From the NCBI GenBank assembly GCA_910587685.1, contig CAJUMY010000007.1, positions 1 to 64,000 on the forward strand: 64,000 bases of DNA. The letters run 5' to 3'. Below, one piece after another: positions 45,008-53,242 of this stretch. The position numbers were made by a program, and so were the translations under genes. The stretch is from an uncultured Christensenellaceae bacterium (GTDB lineage: Bacteria > Bacillota > Clostridia > Christensenellales > UBA3700). Within the stretch, counting starts at the first letter, position 1, and every line of letters begins with the position of its first letter. Below the pieces are notes generated by a model, which was not told the origin of the DNA, did no database searches, and saw nothing but the letters and a program-made list of their open reading frames with translations.

Positions 45008-45816
45008 TTTCTATCAAGCTCCTTTTTTAGCATATACACCGTCTTGCGGAGAACGGGATGAACGTATCCCGCGCCTATCTCGGATAGCGGATTGAGCACA
45101 AAGCTACGCATATGCATCTCCAAATGCGGGATCTGCAAATCCTTAGTATCTATTATTTCGTCGTCGTAGGTCAGTATATCGACGTCGAGCGTTCTCTCTC
45201 CCCAACGCCTCGTTTTCACTCTGTTCGCCTTTTTTTCAATGGCGTGAGCAAACTCCAACAGCTCGTAAGGCGTTAAAAGCGTCTCTATTTTTACCGCGGC
45301 GTTCAGGAATTTCTCTTGATCTTTAACTCCGTACGGCTCGGTCTCATGATACGACGAGACGGCTTTTACGCATACGTTCCCGTTATTCTTCATCTCGGAG
45401 ACAGCCATATCGAGATACCCCTCTCTATCTCCCATATTCGAGCCGAGCGCGATATACGCGACGTGTCTTTTCTTCCTCACGACTACAGCCGCGCTGTCAA
45501 ATTCGAGAGGTATCGGAGCGTCGGGCTTATCTATCCTGACCTCAGTCTCCTTCACGTTGTCAAAGCGTAAAAGTATCTCTTTAGCTATGGCGTTCGCAAG
45601 GCTCTCTATAAGGTCGTACGTTCTATTCGTAGCCGCGGTATACGCTATATCCGCCGCTTCTGCATAATTGACGGTATCGCTTAGCTCGTCGCTGTCCGCG
45701 AGGTTCTCCGGCGACATCCTTATACTGATATAGAAGTTTTGTCCGTTCCTCTTTTCCTCTTCGAATACTCCGTGATACGCGAATACTTTGATCCTGTCAA
45801 TGATTATCTCGTCCAT
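45004..45816 (-). CDS. folBK: Bifunctional dihydroneopterin aldolase / HPPK (FolB-FolK fusion)
   Basis: A 270-aa fusion. Residues about 1-115 form dihydroneopterin aldolase (FAYHGVFEEEKRNGQNF, and YDLIESLANAIA with the substrate-binding Glu). Residues about 118-270 form 6-hydroxymethyl-7,8-dihydropterin pyrophosphokinase (YIALGSNMGDREGYLD, ETEPYGVKDQEKFLNAAV, RWGERTLDVDIL, HLEMHMRSFVLNPL with catalytic Asp pair DVDIL). It performs two consecutive folate steps before FolP. It ends in overlap with the flavoprotein and starts 5 bp after folP. Both domains are intact. Confidence 0.96.
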   Translation of the reverse strand: MDEIIIDRIKVFAYHGVFEEEKRNGQNFYISIRMSPENLADSDELSDTVNYAEAADIAYTAATNRTYDLIESLANAIAKEILLRFDNVKETEVRIDKPDAPIPLEFDSAAVVVRKKRHVAYIALGSNMGDREGYLDMAVSEMKNNGNVCVKAVSSYHETEPYGVKDQEKFLNAAVKIETLLTPYELLEFAHAIEKKANRVKTRRWGERTLDVDILTYDDEIIDTKDLQIPHLEMHMRSFVLNPLSEIGAGYVHPVLRKTVYMLKKELDRK

Positions 45817-45821
45817 AATAA

Positions 45822-46646
45822 TTAATTCCCGCTCTTTATTATAGCTTCCGTCATAGCTATCGCTCTTTTACTCTTCTTTACGTCGTGTACTCTTACGAAA
45901 GACGCTCCTTTCATAGCGGCGATAACGCTCGTTGCGAGCGTTCCCTCTTCACGCTCGTCTATCGGCAGATCGAGCGTAAGTCCTATCATAGATTTTCTCG
46001 ACGCTCCGAGAAGATACGGAACGTCAAGCTCGAGGAGCCTTTCCATATTATTAGTTATCATAAGATTTTGTCCGAGCGTCTTTGCAAATCCTATTCCGGG
46101 ATCGGTGATTATCTTCTCCTTTTTAATACCGCTCTTTATAGCAATATCCAAGCTCTCTCTTAAATCGGCGATAACGTCGTTCACAAGATCCGCATACCCG
46201 GCGTCTTTTCTGTTATGCATAAGGCAGCACGCAATACCGCTCTTTGCAATTACGCTCGCCATCATGCCGTCATATTTTAGTCCCCATATATCGTTAATAA
46301 GATCGACGCCGTACGGTATTACTTCCTTTGCGACCTCTCCCTTATACGTATCGAGAGAAAGCGGTATATCGAATCTCTTCTTTATCTCTTTAACGTACGG
46401 GACGACTCTTGATATTTCCTCTTCCGCGCTTATCTTGATATGATTCGGACGCGTAGATTCTCCGCCTATATCTATAATATCGACGCCTTCTTCCGCCATC
46501 GTCTCAACGCGTTTTAGCGCGGCGTCCATATCATTATATTTGCTACCGTCTGAGAACGAATCGGGCGTCACGTTAAGTATTCCCATAACGTAAGTTTTAC
46601 TGCCTATCTCAAACGTCCTATTACCTATTTTGATACTCTCTACCAT
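45822..46646 (-). CDS. folP: Dihydropteroate synthase
   Basis: A 274-aa TIM-barrel enzyme condensing 6-hydroxymethyl-dihydropterin-PP with p-aminobenzoate. The signatures GILNVTPDSFSDGSKY and DIIDIGGESTRPN are complete, as is VRVHDVKKSKRAI near the end. It starts directly after the HD gene (the two genes abut). It is the sulfonamide target. Length is normal. Confidence 0.97.
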   Translation of the reverse strand: MVESIKIGNRTFEIGSKTYVMGILNVTPDSFSDGSKYNDMDAALKRVETMAEEGVDIIDIGGESTRPNHIKISAEEEISRVVPYVKEIKKRFDIPLSLDTYKGEVAKEVIPYGVDLINDIWGLKYDGMMASVIAKSGIACCLMHNRKDAGYADLVNDVIADLRESLDIAIKSGIKKEKIITDPGIGFAKTLGQNLMITNNMERLLELDVPYLLGASRKSMIGLTLDLPIDEREEGTLATSVIAAMKGASFVRVHDVKKSKRAIAMTEAIIKSGN

Positions 46647-47117
46647 TTAATAAATTATCTCCGTATTCAATAAAGTCCACTTGCAACCGCTCTTCGCGTC
46701 GCAATACGCGCATACTCTCGAGAGCTTGTCCGCCTCTCTTATTACGTCGGACAGCGTCTCTATATCCTCTCTGCCGTCCTTTTCTCTGTGTCTTTCGACA
46801 GCTTCTGTAATAACTTCTTTTTCTTCTTTTGAAAAACCGCAAATATCTAATATATGTATAGCTATTTTAACGCTTTCTTTCTCATGCTCCGCACTCTTTG
46901 AGCTTCGTCCTATATCGTGAAGAAGCGCCGCGGCGTATATCGTTTCTTTATTAAAAGACAGTCCTCTCTCAAGCGATATTATATACGCTATCCTTGCCGT
47001 ATCGAGAAGATGCTCTATGCCGTGCTTACAGTATATCCTATCCTTCTCGAGTTCGTCTATCCTTTCGATCGCCGCCCTAAACTCGACACATTCCGTTATC
47101 CTGTTGATCCTATCCAT
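46647..47117 (-). CDS. HD-domain phosphohydrolase in the folate operon
   Basis: A 156-aa metal-dependent HD hydrolase. The conserved H...HD...D set is visible: KHGIEHLLDTARIA provides the first His, ALLHDIGRSS the central HD, and a distal D falls in READKLSRV. It is located between folE and folP, a position in which HD-type proteins recur in Clostridia. No dedicated dihydroneopterin triphosphate pyrophosphatase (FolQ/NudB) is in the operon, so this gene is a candidate for that step; this is inference from context. Confidence 0.88.
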   Translation of the reverse strand: MDRINRITECVEFRAAIERIDELEKDRIYCKHGIEHLLDTARIAYIISLERGLSFNKETIYAAALLHDIGRSSKSAEHEKESVKIAIHILDICGFSKEEKEVITEAVERHREKDGREDIETLSDVIREADKLSRVCAYCDAKSGCKWTLLNTEIIY

Positions 47118-47132
47118 ATATTTCGCCGCTCG

Positions 47133-47687
47133 TTATCTCATCAAAGCGATCGTATCGCTGAAAAGTCTTTGATTTTCCTTGAACTCGCCTCTTGCCGCGT
47201 AAGTCACGGTCTTGCTCCCCGGCTTTTTTACTCCGCGCATAGTCATACAGGTATGCTCCGCTTCGACGACAACCAACACTCCTTTCGCGTCAAGACACTC
47301 CTCTATAGCGTCCGCTATCTCGTTAGTCATCTGTTCTTGAAGTTGGAGTCTTCTCGCGTATACCTCAACAGCGCGCGCGAGTTTGCTAAGACCTACGACC
47401 TTATCACTCGGTATGTACGCTATATGAGCCTTGCCGAAGAACGGCAAAAGGTGATGCTCGCACATCGAATAGAACGTTATGTCTTTTTCTATTACCATGT
47501 CGCTTGACTTGACGTCAAAGACTTTGCTTAAATGCTCTGACGCGTATTCATCTTTTCCTTCGAGTATTTCGCTGTACATTTTAGCGACGCGTTTGGGAGT
47601 CTCGATAAGCCCTTCTCTCGTTACGTCCTCGCCTATAGCTTCAAGGAGTTGCCTTACGGCATCTTCCGCCTTTTTAATATCTACCAT
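47133..47687 (-). CDS. folE: GTP cyclohydrolase I (FolE)
   Basis: A 184-aa enzyme that converts GTP to dihydroneopterin triphosphate, the first step of folate synthesis. Zinc and catalytic signatures are present: SMCEHHLLPF (Cys, His), GLSKLARAVEVYARRLQLQEQM, and EAEHTCMTMRGV with the second cysteine. GAGGAGG precedes the ATG. It overlaps the end of folC by 14 bp. Confidence 0.97.
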   Translation of the reverse strand: MVDIKKAEDAVRQLLEAIGEDVTREGLIETPKRVAKMYSEILEGKDEYASEHLSKVFDVKSSDMVIEKDITFYSMCEHHLLPFFGKAHIAYIPSDKVVGLSKLARAVEVYARRLQLQEQMTNEIADAIEECLDAKGVLVVVEAEHTCMTMRGVKKPGSKTVTYAARGEFKENQRLFSDTIALMR

Positions 47688-48972
47688 AATTATCCTCCTC
47701 GTATCTTTTATATTCCGCTTTGATTTCTTTTAGATGCGACAGCGAACCGAACGCGACTATAACGCTGTTACTATCGGCGCTCTCGAGAGCGTACTTTACC
47801 GCTTCCCTCGCATTTTTCATAAAATGAGCGTTATCCATATACTGCGAAACTATCTCCTTTAGTTTCTCGCCTCCGAGTTTCCTCTCATGCTCCCAGTCGA
47901 AAGTAATTACTTCGTTCGCCAGATCCACGGTATTTTCAACTATCTGCCTAACGTCCTTGTCCTTGAATATCCCCATAATGAAAATCAATCTCTTATCGGG
48001 AAAATATCTCTTGAGCGTGAGCGAAAGCATTGCGCTCGCCCTTTCGTTATGCGCTCCGTCTATTATGAATATCGGATCTTTTCCTATTACTTCGCAGCGC
48101 GCGTTCCACGTAGCGCTCTCGATACCCTCTTTGACGCCCAAGTCGCCTATCTTACTATAACCCATACGCTTAAGAGTTCTTAAGACCTCTATTGCGAGCG
48201 GCAGGTTCTCAAGCTGATGCTCTCCTATTAGTTTTGTCGGAAACTCCCTGCCTTTATACGAGATCACCTGACCGTTCACGTCGCCGCCCATAAATTCGCC
48301 CTTAGACGCAAAGTATATCGCGGACTTCTTTTCCTTCGCCGTTTCCAAAAGAACCTTTTCGACGTCGCCTTCCTGCTTGACGCTGATAACGATAGAATTT
48401 TCCTTGATTATCCCCGCCTTTTCTTCCGCTATTTCGCGAAGCGAATTGCCGAGTATTCCCATATGGTCGTAACTTATGGACACGAATGCCGAAATCAAAG
48501 TATCTTTAACTATATTCGTCGCGTCGAGCCTGCCGCCGAGCCCCGTCTCGAGCACAACAATATCCGAGCGCTTTTCCTTAAAATACATAAACGCTATCGC
48601 AGTCTCCATTTCAAAGCGCGTGGGCTCAAGTCCGAATTTCTTTTTCATCTCGGGAAGTACGCTCGCAATTATATTCATATACTTTAGGAAATCGTCACGG
48701 GAGATATTGTCTCTGCCTATTCCGATTATATCAGTTACGTCGAACACCGCGGGCGAAGAATATCTTCCGACGGTATAACCGCATCTATCGAGCGCCGCCG
48801 TAAGATACGCGACGAGCGAACCCTTGCCGTTAGTGCCGGCTATATGTATGAATTTGAGATCTTTTTCGGGATCGCCGAGATAGGATAAGAGCGTCTCTAT
48901 ACTTTTGAGACCGAAAGAACTCGGTGAACGCTCTTCAAGATAAGACAACGCTTCGTCAAAGCTCTTGAACAT
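47674..48972 (-). CDS. folC: Folylpolyglutamate synthase / dihydrofolate synthase
   Basis: Mur-ligase-fold enzyme adding glutamate to dihydropteroate and folates. It is 432 aa from the ATG at 48972, which has AAGGAGG 9 bases upstream; the frame opens further up but overlaps the leader. The P-loop is HIAGTNGKGSLVAYL, followed by FEMETAIAFMYF, ETGLGGRLDATN, SYDHMGILGNSLREIAEEKAGIIKEN and the acceptor region DGAHNERASAM, giving all catalytic blocks. It is the first cistron and lies directly below the tetrahydrofolate riboswitch. Confidence 0.96.
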   Translation of the reverse strand: MFKSFDEALSYLEERSPSSFGLKSIETLLSYLGDPEKDLKFIHIAGTNGKGSLVAYLTAALDRCGYTVGRYSSPAVFDVTDIIGIGRDNISRDDFLKYMNIIASVLPEMKKKFGLEPTRFEMETAIAFMYFKEKRSDIVVLETGLGGRLDATNIVKDTLISAFVSISYDHMGILGNSLREIAEEKAGIIKENSIVISVKQEGDVEKVLLETAKEKKSAIYFASKGEFMGGDVNGQVISYKGREFPTKLIGEHQLENLPLAIEVLRTLKRMGYSKIGDLGVKEGIESATWNARCEVIGKDPIFIIDGAHNERASAMLSLTLKRYFPDKRLIFIMGIFKDKDVRQIVENTVDLANEVITFDWEHERKLGGEKLKEIVSQYMDNAHFMKNAREAVKYALESADSNSVIVAFGSLSHLKEIKAEYKRYEEDNYGRY

Positions 48973-49049
48973 AAAAAAGAACCTCCTTAGAATTACTCCT
49001 TTGGAAGCTCGCTCGAATATTATCATTGTTCACGGCGAAAACGCCTAGT

Positions 49050-49146
49050 AAAGCGGGAGCGAATAACGCACCGTGAATCTTGTTCTTCGCCCAACGGCAC
49101 TCCCCGTCCGATTGGTACTTAACGCGCGTTATCCTAGTCTTCCAAT
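49050..49146 (-). promoter_or_regulatory. Tetrahydrofolate riboswitch (folT type)
   Basis: The minus-strand leader contains the class's core elements: GGATAACGCGCGTTAAGTAC, matching the conserved CGCGUUAAGU segment; GGGGAGTGCCG, resembling GGGAUGUCG; GCGAAGAAC, resembling ACGAAGCGA; and CACGGTGCGTTATTCGCTCC, which mirrors CGGUGAAUCAUU..GCUCC. The GATAACGC/GCGTTATT arms pair. A short hairpin GGCG-TTTT-CGCC follows, then the ribosome binding site, so control is likely at translation or by an attenuation step. It is placed directly upstream of folC, giving feedback by reduced folates on the whole operon. Confidence 0.8.
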
Positions 49147-49152
49147 GCAATC

Positions 49153-49158
49153 ATTTTA
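49153..49158 (-). promoter_or_regulatory. Extended -10 promoter of the folate operon
   Basis: TGT-TAAAAT (extended -10) on the minus strand at 49161-49153, with a weak TTGCAT 17 bp upstream. The predicted start is near 49146, exactly at the beginning of the riboswitch. Confidence 0.5.
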
Positions 49159-49388
49159 ACATATACGGCGTCAAAATGCAAGAATTATCGCGACCGTCGC
49201 CGCAATAATATTTATCTTAACGCCCGCTAAATATGACTCTCCCCGTTATTTTCCTTTTTTTGTATGTCTACGATTCCACGCCGTTTCAAAGCGATATAAT
49301 AATAGCCTATATTCTGACGATATAATATCCCCTTTGCAATACGTCTCAAGCTATAATGCAGACGATCGTCGGAGTTCCGTTCGCAGCG
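49159..49388. other. Intergenic region between the folate operon and nrdG
   Basis: About 230 bp with no gene, no clear hairpin terminator for nrdG and no recognisable regulatory site besides the folate promoter at its left edge. Confidence 0.4.
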
Positions 49389-49919
49389 TCATATCTCTAT
49401 ATCGAAAGACGGCAGTTCCTCGATAACGTACGGGCATGCCGTTCTCCGCTCTACGGACTTTTTCCCGTCGAGGATACGCTGATTTGAGCTTCCTCTATAG
49501 AGGAGCGTCAGATCTCTCTTTCCGATCTCAAACCTTCCGTCGACTATGAACGTCGCAAGAGAGATGAGTTCCTCAGTGTCGGCGTCGCCTCTCTCCATCA
49601 ACTGCTCGAACGTAAATCCCGTGTATATTATAAGGTCGAGTTTCGTCTCTTTCCTTATCCTCCTTGCAAGTTCGAGCAGCGGCTTCACCTGCGCGAAGGG
49701 TTCTCCGCCCGAAAAAGTCACTCCCTTTATCATCTTGCAAGATATTATCTTATCAAAAATATCGTCCGTCGATATAACGTATCCGCCGTTATAGTCGTGC
49801 GTTTGAGGATTATGACAGCCCTTACAATGATGCGGACAGCCTTGAGTAAAGAGCGAAAACCTAAGTCCGGGACCGTCAACTATCGAGTCGCCTTCCATTC
49901 CGCTGATCCTTATATCCAT
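49389..49919 (-). CDS. nrdG: Anaerobic ribonucleotide reductase activating protein
   Basis: A 176-aa radical SAM activase. The C-x3-C-x2-C cluster motif is GCPHHCKGCHNP (about residues 29-36 for the cysteines), followed by FSGGEPF. It generates the glycyl radical on NrdD under anaerobic conditions. GGAGG precedes the ATG. It follows nrdD by 168 bp on the same strand, with two hairpins in the gap. Secure. Confidence 0.97.
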   Translation of the reverse strand: MDIRISGMEGDSIVDGPGLRFSLFTQGCPHHCKGCHNPQTHDYNGGYVISTDDIFDKIISCKMIKGVTFSGGEPFAQVKPLLELARRIRKETKLDLIIYTGFTFEQLMERGDADTEELISLATFIVDGRFEIGKRDLTLLYRGSSNQRILDGKKSVERRTACPYVIEELPSFDIEI

Positions 49920-49956
49920 AATAACCGTCCTCCTATTCCATACCGAAGTATTCTAC

Positions 49957-50002
49957 CGACTTTAGTCGGAACAAACGACGCAGTAGAATATACTGCGTCG
50001 TT
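49957..50002 (-). repeat. Two adjacent hairpins between nrdD and nrdG
   Basis: CCGAC-TTTA-GTCGG (49957-49970) and the 12-bp stem AACGACGCAGTA/TACTGCGTCGTT (49974-50002) lie in tandem upstream of nrdG. No T-run follows on the minus strand, so they look like mRNA processing, stability or translational control elements rather than a terminator. Confidence 0.6.
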
Positions 50003-50087
50003 ACGTTGCGCCGTAAATCGCCGATCTTAGTACGCATTCATATCAATATATGCTATATGCGCCGCGATTTTCTCGATTTCCCGATCA

Positions 50088-52403
50088 TCAGACCTTATGC
50101 TTTACTCTGTCTTTTTCCTCGGCTCTCTTTCCGTTATTGAATCTGTCTACCGTACCTACGAGATAGCCTGTGATACGTCTTATTCTCTCAAAGCCTACGT
50201 CGCCGTCCGTCTCCTTCCTTCCGCATTTAGGACAAACGTTATCTATAAGACCGTTATATCCGCAGCACGGATCTCTGTCAACGGGGTGGTTGATGGAGCC
50301 GTAGCCTATTCCCGCGTCCTTCATACATCTTACCACCTGTTCGAAAGCGTCGAGATTCTTGAGCGGATCGCCGTCAAGCTCTATGTAGCTTATGTGACCG
50401 CCGTTAGTCATAGCGTGATAAGGAGCTTCCTTTTTGATCTTGTCGAAAGCCGAAATGGGATAATATACGGGAACGTGGAAAGAGTTCGTATAGTAATCCC
50501 TGTCGGTTATTCCCTCTATCTTTCCGTATCTCTCGGCGTCTATTTTGACAAATCTTCCCGAAAGTCCCTCTGCGGGAGTTGCGATGAGCGAATAGTTGAA
50601 GCCCGTAGCCTGAGTCTTTTCGTCCATCTTATCTCTCATATACTGGATTATTCTAAGACCGAGAGCCTGCGCTTCGTCGCTCTCTCCGTGATGCTTGCCG
50701 ATAAGAGCCTTAAGACACTCCGCGAGCCCGATGAATCCGACTGTGAGCGTACCGTGCTTGAGTATCTCGCCGACTTCGTCGTCCTCTCCGAGCTTATCGC
50801 TCTCTATCCATACGCCCTGTCCCATGAGGAATGGATAATTGCGTACCTTCTTCTTTGCCTGTATCTTATATCTGTCCATTAACTGGTCGGAACAAAGCTC
50901 CAACATATTGTCAAGCGACTGGAAGAACTTATCTATATCGCCGTGAGCCTCTATTCCGAGACGCGGCAGATTGATGGACGTGAACGAAAGATTTCCTCTT
51001 CCCGTAACTATCTCCTTCGTCTTATCGTAGTAGTTAGCCATAACTCTCGTTCTGCATCCCATGTAAGCGACCTCGGTGTTGTAATCCCCTTTCTTATAAT
51101 ACTGGAGATTGAACGGAGCGTCAATGAACGAGAAGTTCGGGAACAGTCTCTTTGCCGAAACTCTCATAGCAAGTTTGAAGATGTCGTAGTTTGGATCGCC
51201 TTCGTTATAGTTGACGCCTTCTTTTATCTTGAATATCTGTATCGGGAATATCGGGGTTTCGCCGTTGCCGAGTCCCTTGTCGGTCGCAAGAAGGATATTC
51301 TTCATAACGAGTCTGCCTTCTTTCGAAGTGTCGAGTCCGTAGTTGAGCGACGAGAAAGGTATCTGCGCGCCCGCTCTCGAATGCATGGTATTGAGGTTGT
51401 GTATCAGCGCCTCCATAGCTTGGAAAGTCGCTCTGTCCGTCTCTTTCCTCGCAAACTTCAACGCAAAGTCCTGCGCCTTTACTACGTCGGCTTCGGGATA
51501 AAGAGCTTTGAGCGCTTCTCTCTCCGCCTCTACGTATCCGTTCTTATCGTCAAGCTCGGGAATCAGTCCCGTCTTCTCGGTAACGCTTTCCGAAATCTTC
51601 TTTATCTCTTCGAGAGAATCGGCGTGTCCCGAAAGTTCCAACGCCCTCGCCATGTTGGCAAGATAAAGTCTCTTATACGTCTTTTTAACGCCCTTAGCCA
51701 TAGCGTACTCGAAATTGGGTACGGACTGACCGCCGTGCTGGTCGTTCTGATTGGACTGTATCGCGATAGCGCAAAGAGCGGAATACGACGCTATGTCGTT
51801 CGGCTCTCTGAGATGTCCGTGTCCCGTCGAAAAACCGTTCTCGAAAAGTTTTATCAAATCTATCTGACAGCAAGTAGTAGTGAGCGTCAAAAAGTCAAGG
51901 TCGTGTATATGTATATCTCCGTTCTCGTGAGCGAAAGAATGATCGGGATTCAAAACGAACATTTTATTGAACTGTTTGGCTCCCTCGCTGCCGTACTTGA
52001 GCATAGTTCCCATAGCGGTATCGCCGTCTATATTGGCGTTTTCTCTCTTCACGTCGTTATCTTTTGCGGACTTATATGTAAGATCCTTATATATATCCAT
52101 TAAAACGGTATTCATCTCGCGGCGTCTGTTACGGTTCGCTCTGTAAAGGATGTAACTCTTAGCGGTACGCGAGTGACCCGCCTCCGAAAGCACGTACTCG
52201 ACGACGTCCTGGACCTGTTCGACCGACGGCGTAGACTTGCCGTACTTTTCTTCGAGCATATCGCATACCAAACTTGCAAGACGCTCCGCCTCATGATAAT
52301 CGTTACCGCCGACAGCCTGAGCCGCTTTGAAAATGGCGTCGGTTATCTTATCCATATTAAACGTAACGACACGTCCGTCTCTCTTGACTATCTTTTTGAT
52401 CAT
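50088..52403 (-). CDS. nrdD: Anaerobic ribonucleoside-triphosphate reductase
   Basis: A 771-aa class III reductase producing dNTPs under anaerobiosis. The ATP-cone regulatory domain is N-terminal (KKIVKRDGRVVTFNMDKI to about residue 95). The catalytic barrel follows, with TTTCCQIDL and THRAGAQIPF-like segments. The C-terminal zinc site (DPCCGYNGL..CPKC) and the glycyl radical loop (RITGYLVGTVDRF, Gly near 752) are intact. ATG 52403 has GGAGG 4 bases upstream; the longer frame would start in the promoter leader. It is regulated through the NrdR boxes upstream. Confidence 0.97.
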   Translation of the reverse strand: MIKKIVKRDGRVVTFNMDKITDAIFKAAQAVGGNDYHEAERLASLVCDMLEEKYGKSTPSVEQVQDVVEYVLSEAGHSRTAKSYILYRANRNRRREMNTVLMDIYKDLTYKSAKDNDVKRENANIDGDTAMGTMLKYGSEGAKQFNKMFVLNPDHSFAHENGDIHIHDLDFLTLTTTCCQIDLIKLFENGFSTGHGHLREPNDIASYSALCAIAIQSNQNDQHGGQSVPNFEYAMAKGVKKTYKRLYLANMARALELSGHADSLEEIKKISESVTEKTGLIPELDDKNGYVEAEREALKALYPEADVVKAQDFALKFARKETDRATFQAMEALIHNLNTMHSRAGAQIPFSSLNYGLDTSKEGRLVMKNILLATDKGLGNGETPIFPIQIFKIKEGVNYNEGDPNYDIFKLAMRVSAKRLFPNFSFIDAPFNLQYYKKGDYNTEVAYMGCRTRVMANYYDKTKEIVTGRGNLSFTSINLPRLGIEAHGDIDKFFQSLDNMLELCSDQLMDRYKIQAKKKVRNYPFLMGQGVWIESDKLGEDDEVGEILKHGTLTVGFIGLAECLKALIGKHHGESDEAQALGLRIIQYMRDKMDEKTQATGFNYSLIATPAEGLSGRFVKIDAERYGKIEGITDRDYYTNSFHVPVYYPISAFDKIKKEAPYHAMTNGGHISYIELDGDPLKNLDAFEQVVRCMKDAGIGYGSINHPVDRDPCCGYNGLIDNVCPKCGRKETDGDVGFERIRRITGYLVGTVDRFNNGKRAEEKDRVKHKV

Positions 52404-52442
52404 AAAACCCTCCTCATTGGCTAAAACGAAATTTACTTCTTT

Positions 52443-52471
52443 AAGATACACTATTTCTTGATAGATGTCAA
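52443..52471 (-). promoter_or_regulatory. Sigma-A promoter of nrdDG
   Basis: TTGACA (52471-52466), 17 bp, and TATCTT (52448-52443) on the minus strand. The start is predicted near 52436, giving a leader of about 33 nt. Confidence 0.75.
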
Positions 52472-52495
52472 GGGTAAAAACACAATATATTGTGG
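52448..52495 (-). promoter_or_regulatory. Two NrdR boxes on the nrdD promoter
   Basis: ACACAATATATTGTGG (52480-52495) is a near-perfect NrdR box. The degenerate ACACTATTTCTTGATA (52448-52463) is the second. Their 32-bp centre-to-centre spacing (three turns) is the known NrdR arrangement. One sits between the -35 and -10 hexamers and the other just upstream of the -35, which predicts repression of nrdDG by NrdR when dATP is high. The nrdR gene is not in this window. Confidence 0.85.
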
Positions 52496-53082
52496 AAATT
52501 ATTAAATTTTTCCAATCTTTTTCAGCGTGAGAATTATTGACTATGCAAGAGAAAATATGTCTTAATTTTTAATTTTTCAAGCAAAACTTCGATATAACGC
52601 GTTTTTCCGTTACGTTGAAAACAAGGTTGATTTTTCATTTCGCAAATTGTGCATACTAATTGTGAAATTTTATACATTTGCATAAATTTTATACATTTAT
52701 AAAAGTACAGACGCCGCCTTTGACAAAGACGCGAATACGTATCATTCCGTCACTCAAATAAGCATTGCCGTCGCCGCTCCCTACCGCTTAAAACAGATAC
52801 AAAAAACGACGCTTCTTATTATATTGATAAAAATAATAAGGAGACAACAGTTAAAAAGCCGTTATATACAAATAATTGAAATCTATGCAATACTTCAAAA
52901 TGAAGTATCAGCGGCTATTGATATACAAACGTTAATTTTACAGACGTTAATCTGTATTGAAACAAATAAGATCCAAAATACGTTGAAACGCGTACGCTCT
53001 CTTAACTATAGGAAATACGCTTCCTCATACGCTGCATAAACAAATGAAAATATCGGAATGATACCGTCAAAACGCAACGAAA

Positions 53083-53118
53083 TCCCCCTAAAAGCCGTCT
53101 TTTACAGGGGATTTTTTG
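53083..53118 (+). terminator. Orphan rightward intrinsic terminator
   Basis: TCCCC-CTAAAAG pairs with CTTTTACA-GGGGA and is followed by ATTTTTTG. It precedes the response-regulator promoter, so whatever it ends lies in 52500-53080. Confidence 0.75.
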
Positions 53119-53150
53119 ATTTTTCATACGATTTTTTGTTATAAACTCAT

Positions 53151-53179
53151 TGTAATTTATAAAAAATTATTATATAATG
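53151..53179 (+). promoter_or_regulatory. Promoter of the response regulator gene
   Basis: TTGTAA (53151-53156) and TATAAT (53174-53179), spaced 17 bp. The leader is about 55 nt. Confidence 0.65.
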
Positions 53180-53242
53180 TAGATAATTATAAAGTTTCTG
53201 TTAAGAAATCGTAAACAAAAAACATATTGAAGGGGAACTGTT

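Larger units (their letters stand above)
52496..53242. other. Intergenic region between nrdD and the response regulator
   Basis: About 750 bp, AT-rich. It contains a rightward intrinsic terminator (53083-53118) with no annotated gene upstream on that strand, and the response-regulator promoter. A 71-aa frame (52824-53039, TTG start) lacks a good ribosome binding site and is not called. A small RNA ending at the terminator is possible. Confidence 0.5.

Noticed and set aside
50943..52103. 386-aa open frame opposite nrdD
   Set aside because: Antisense shadow of a confidently identified nrdD with no start signal.
52824..53039. 71-aa open frame on the plus strand before an intrinsic terminator
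   Set aside because: The only start is TTG, the nearby AAGGAG lies inside the frame rather than before it, the frame stays open upstream without a start, and the product resembles nothing.
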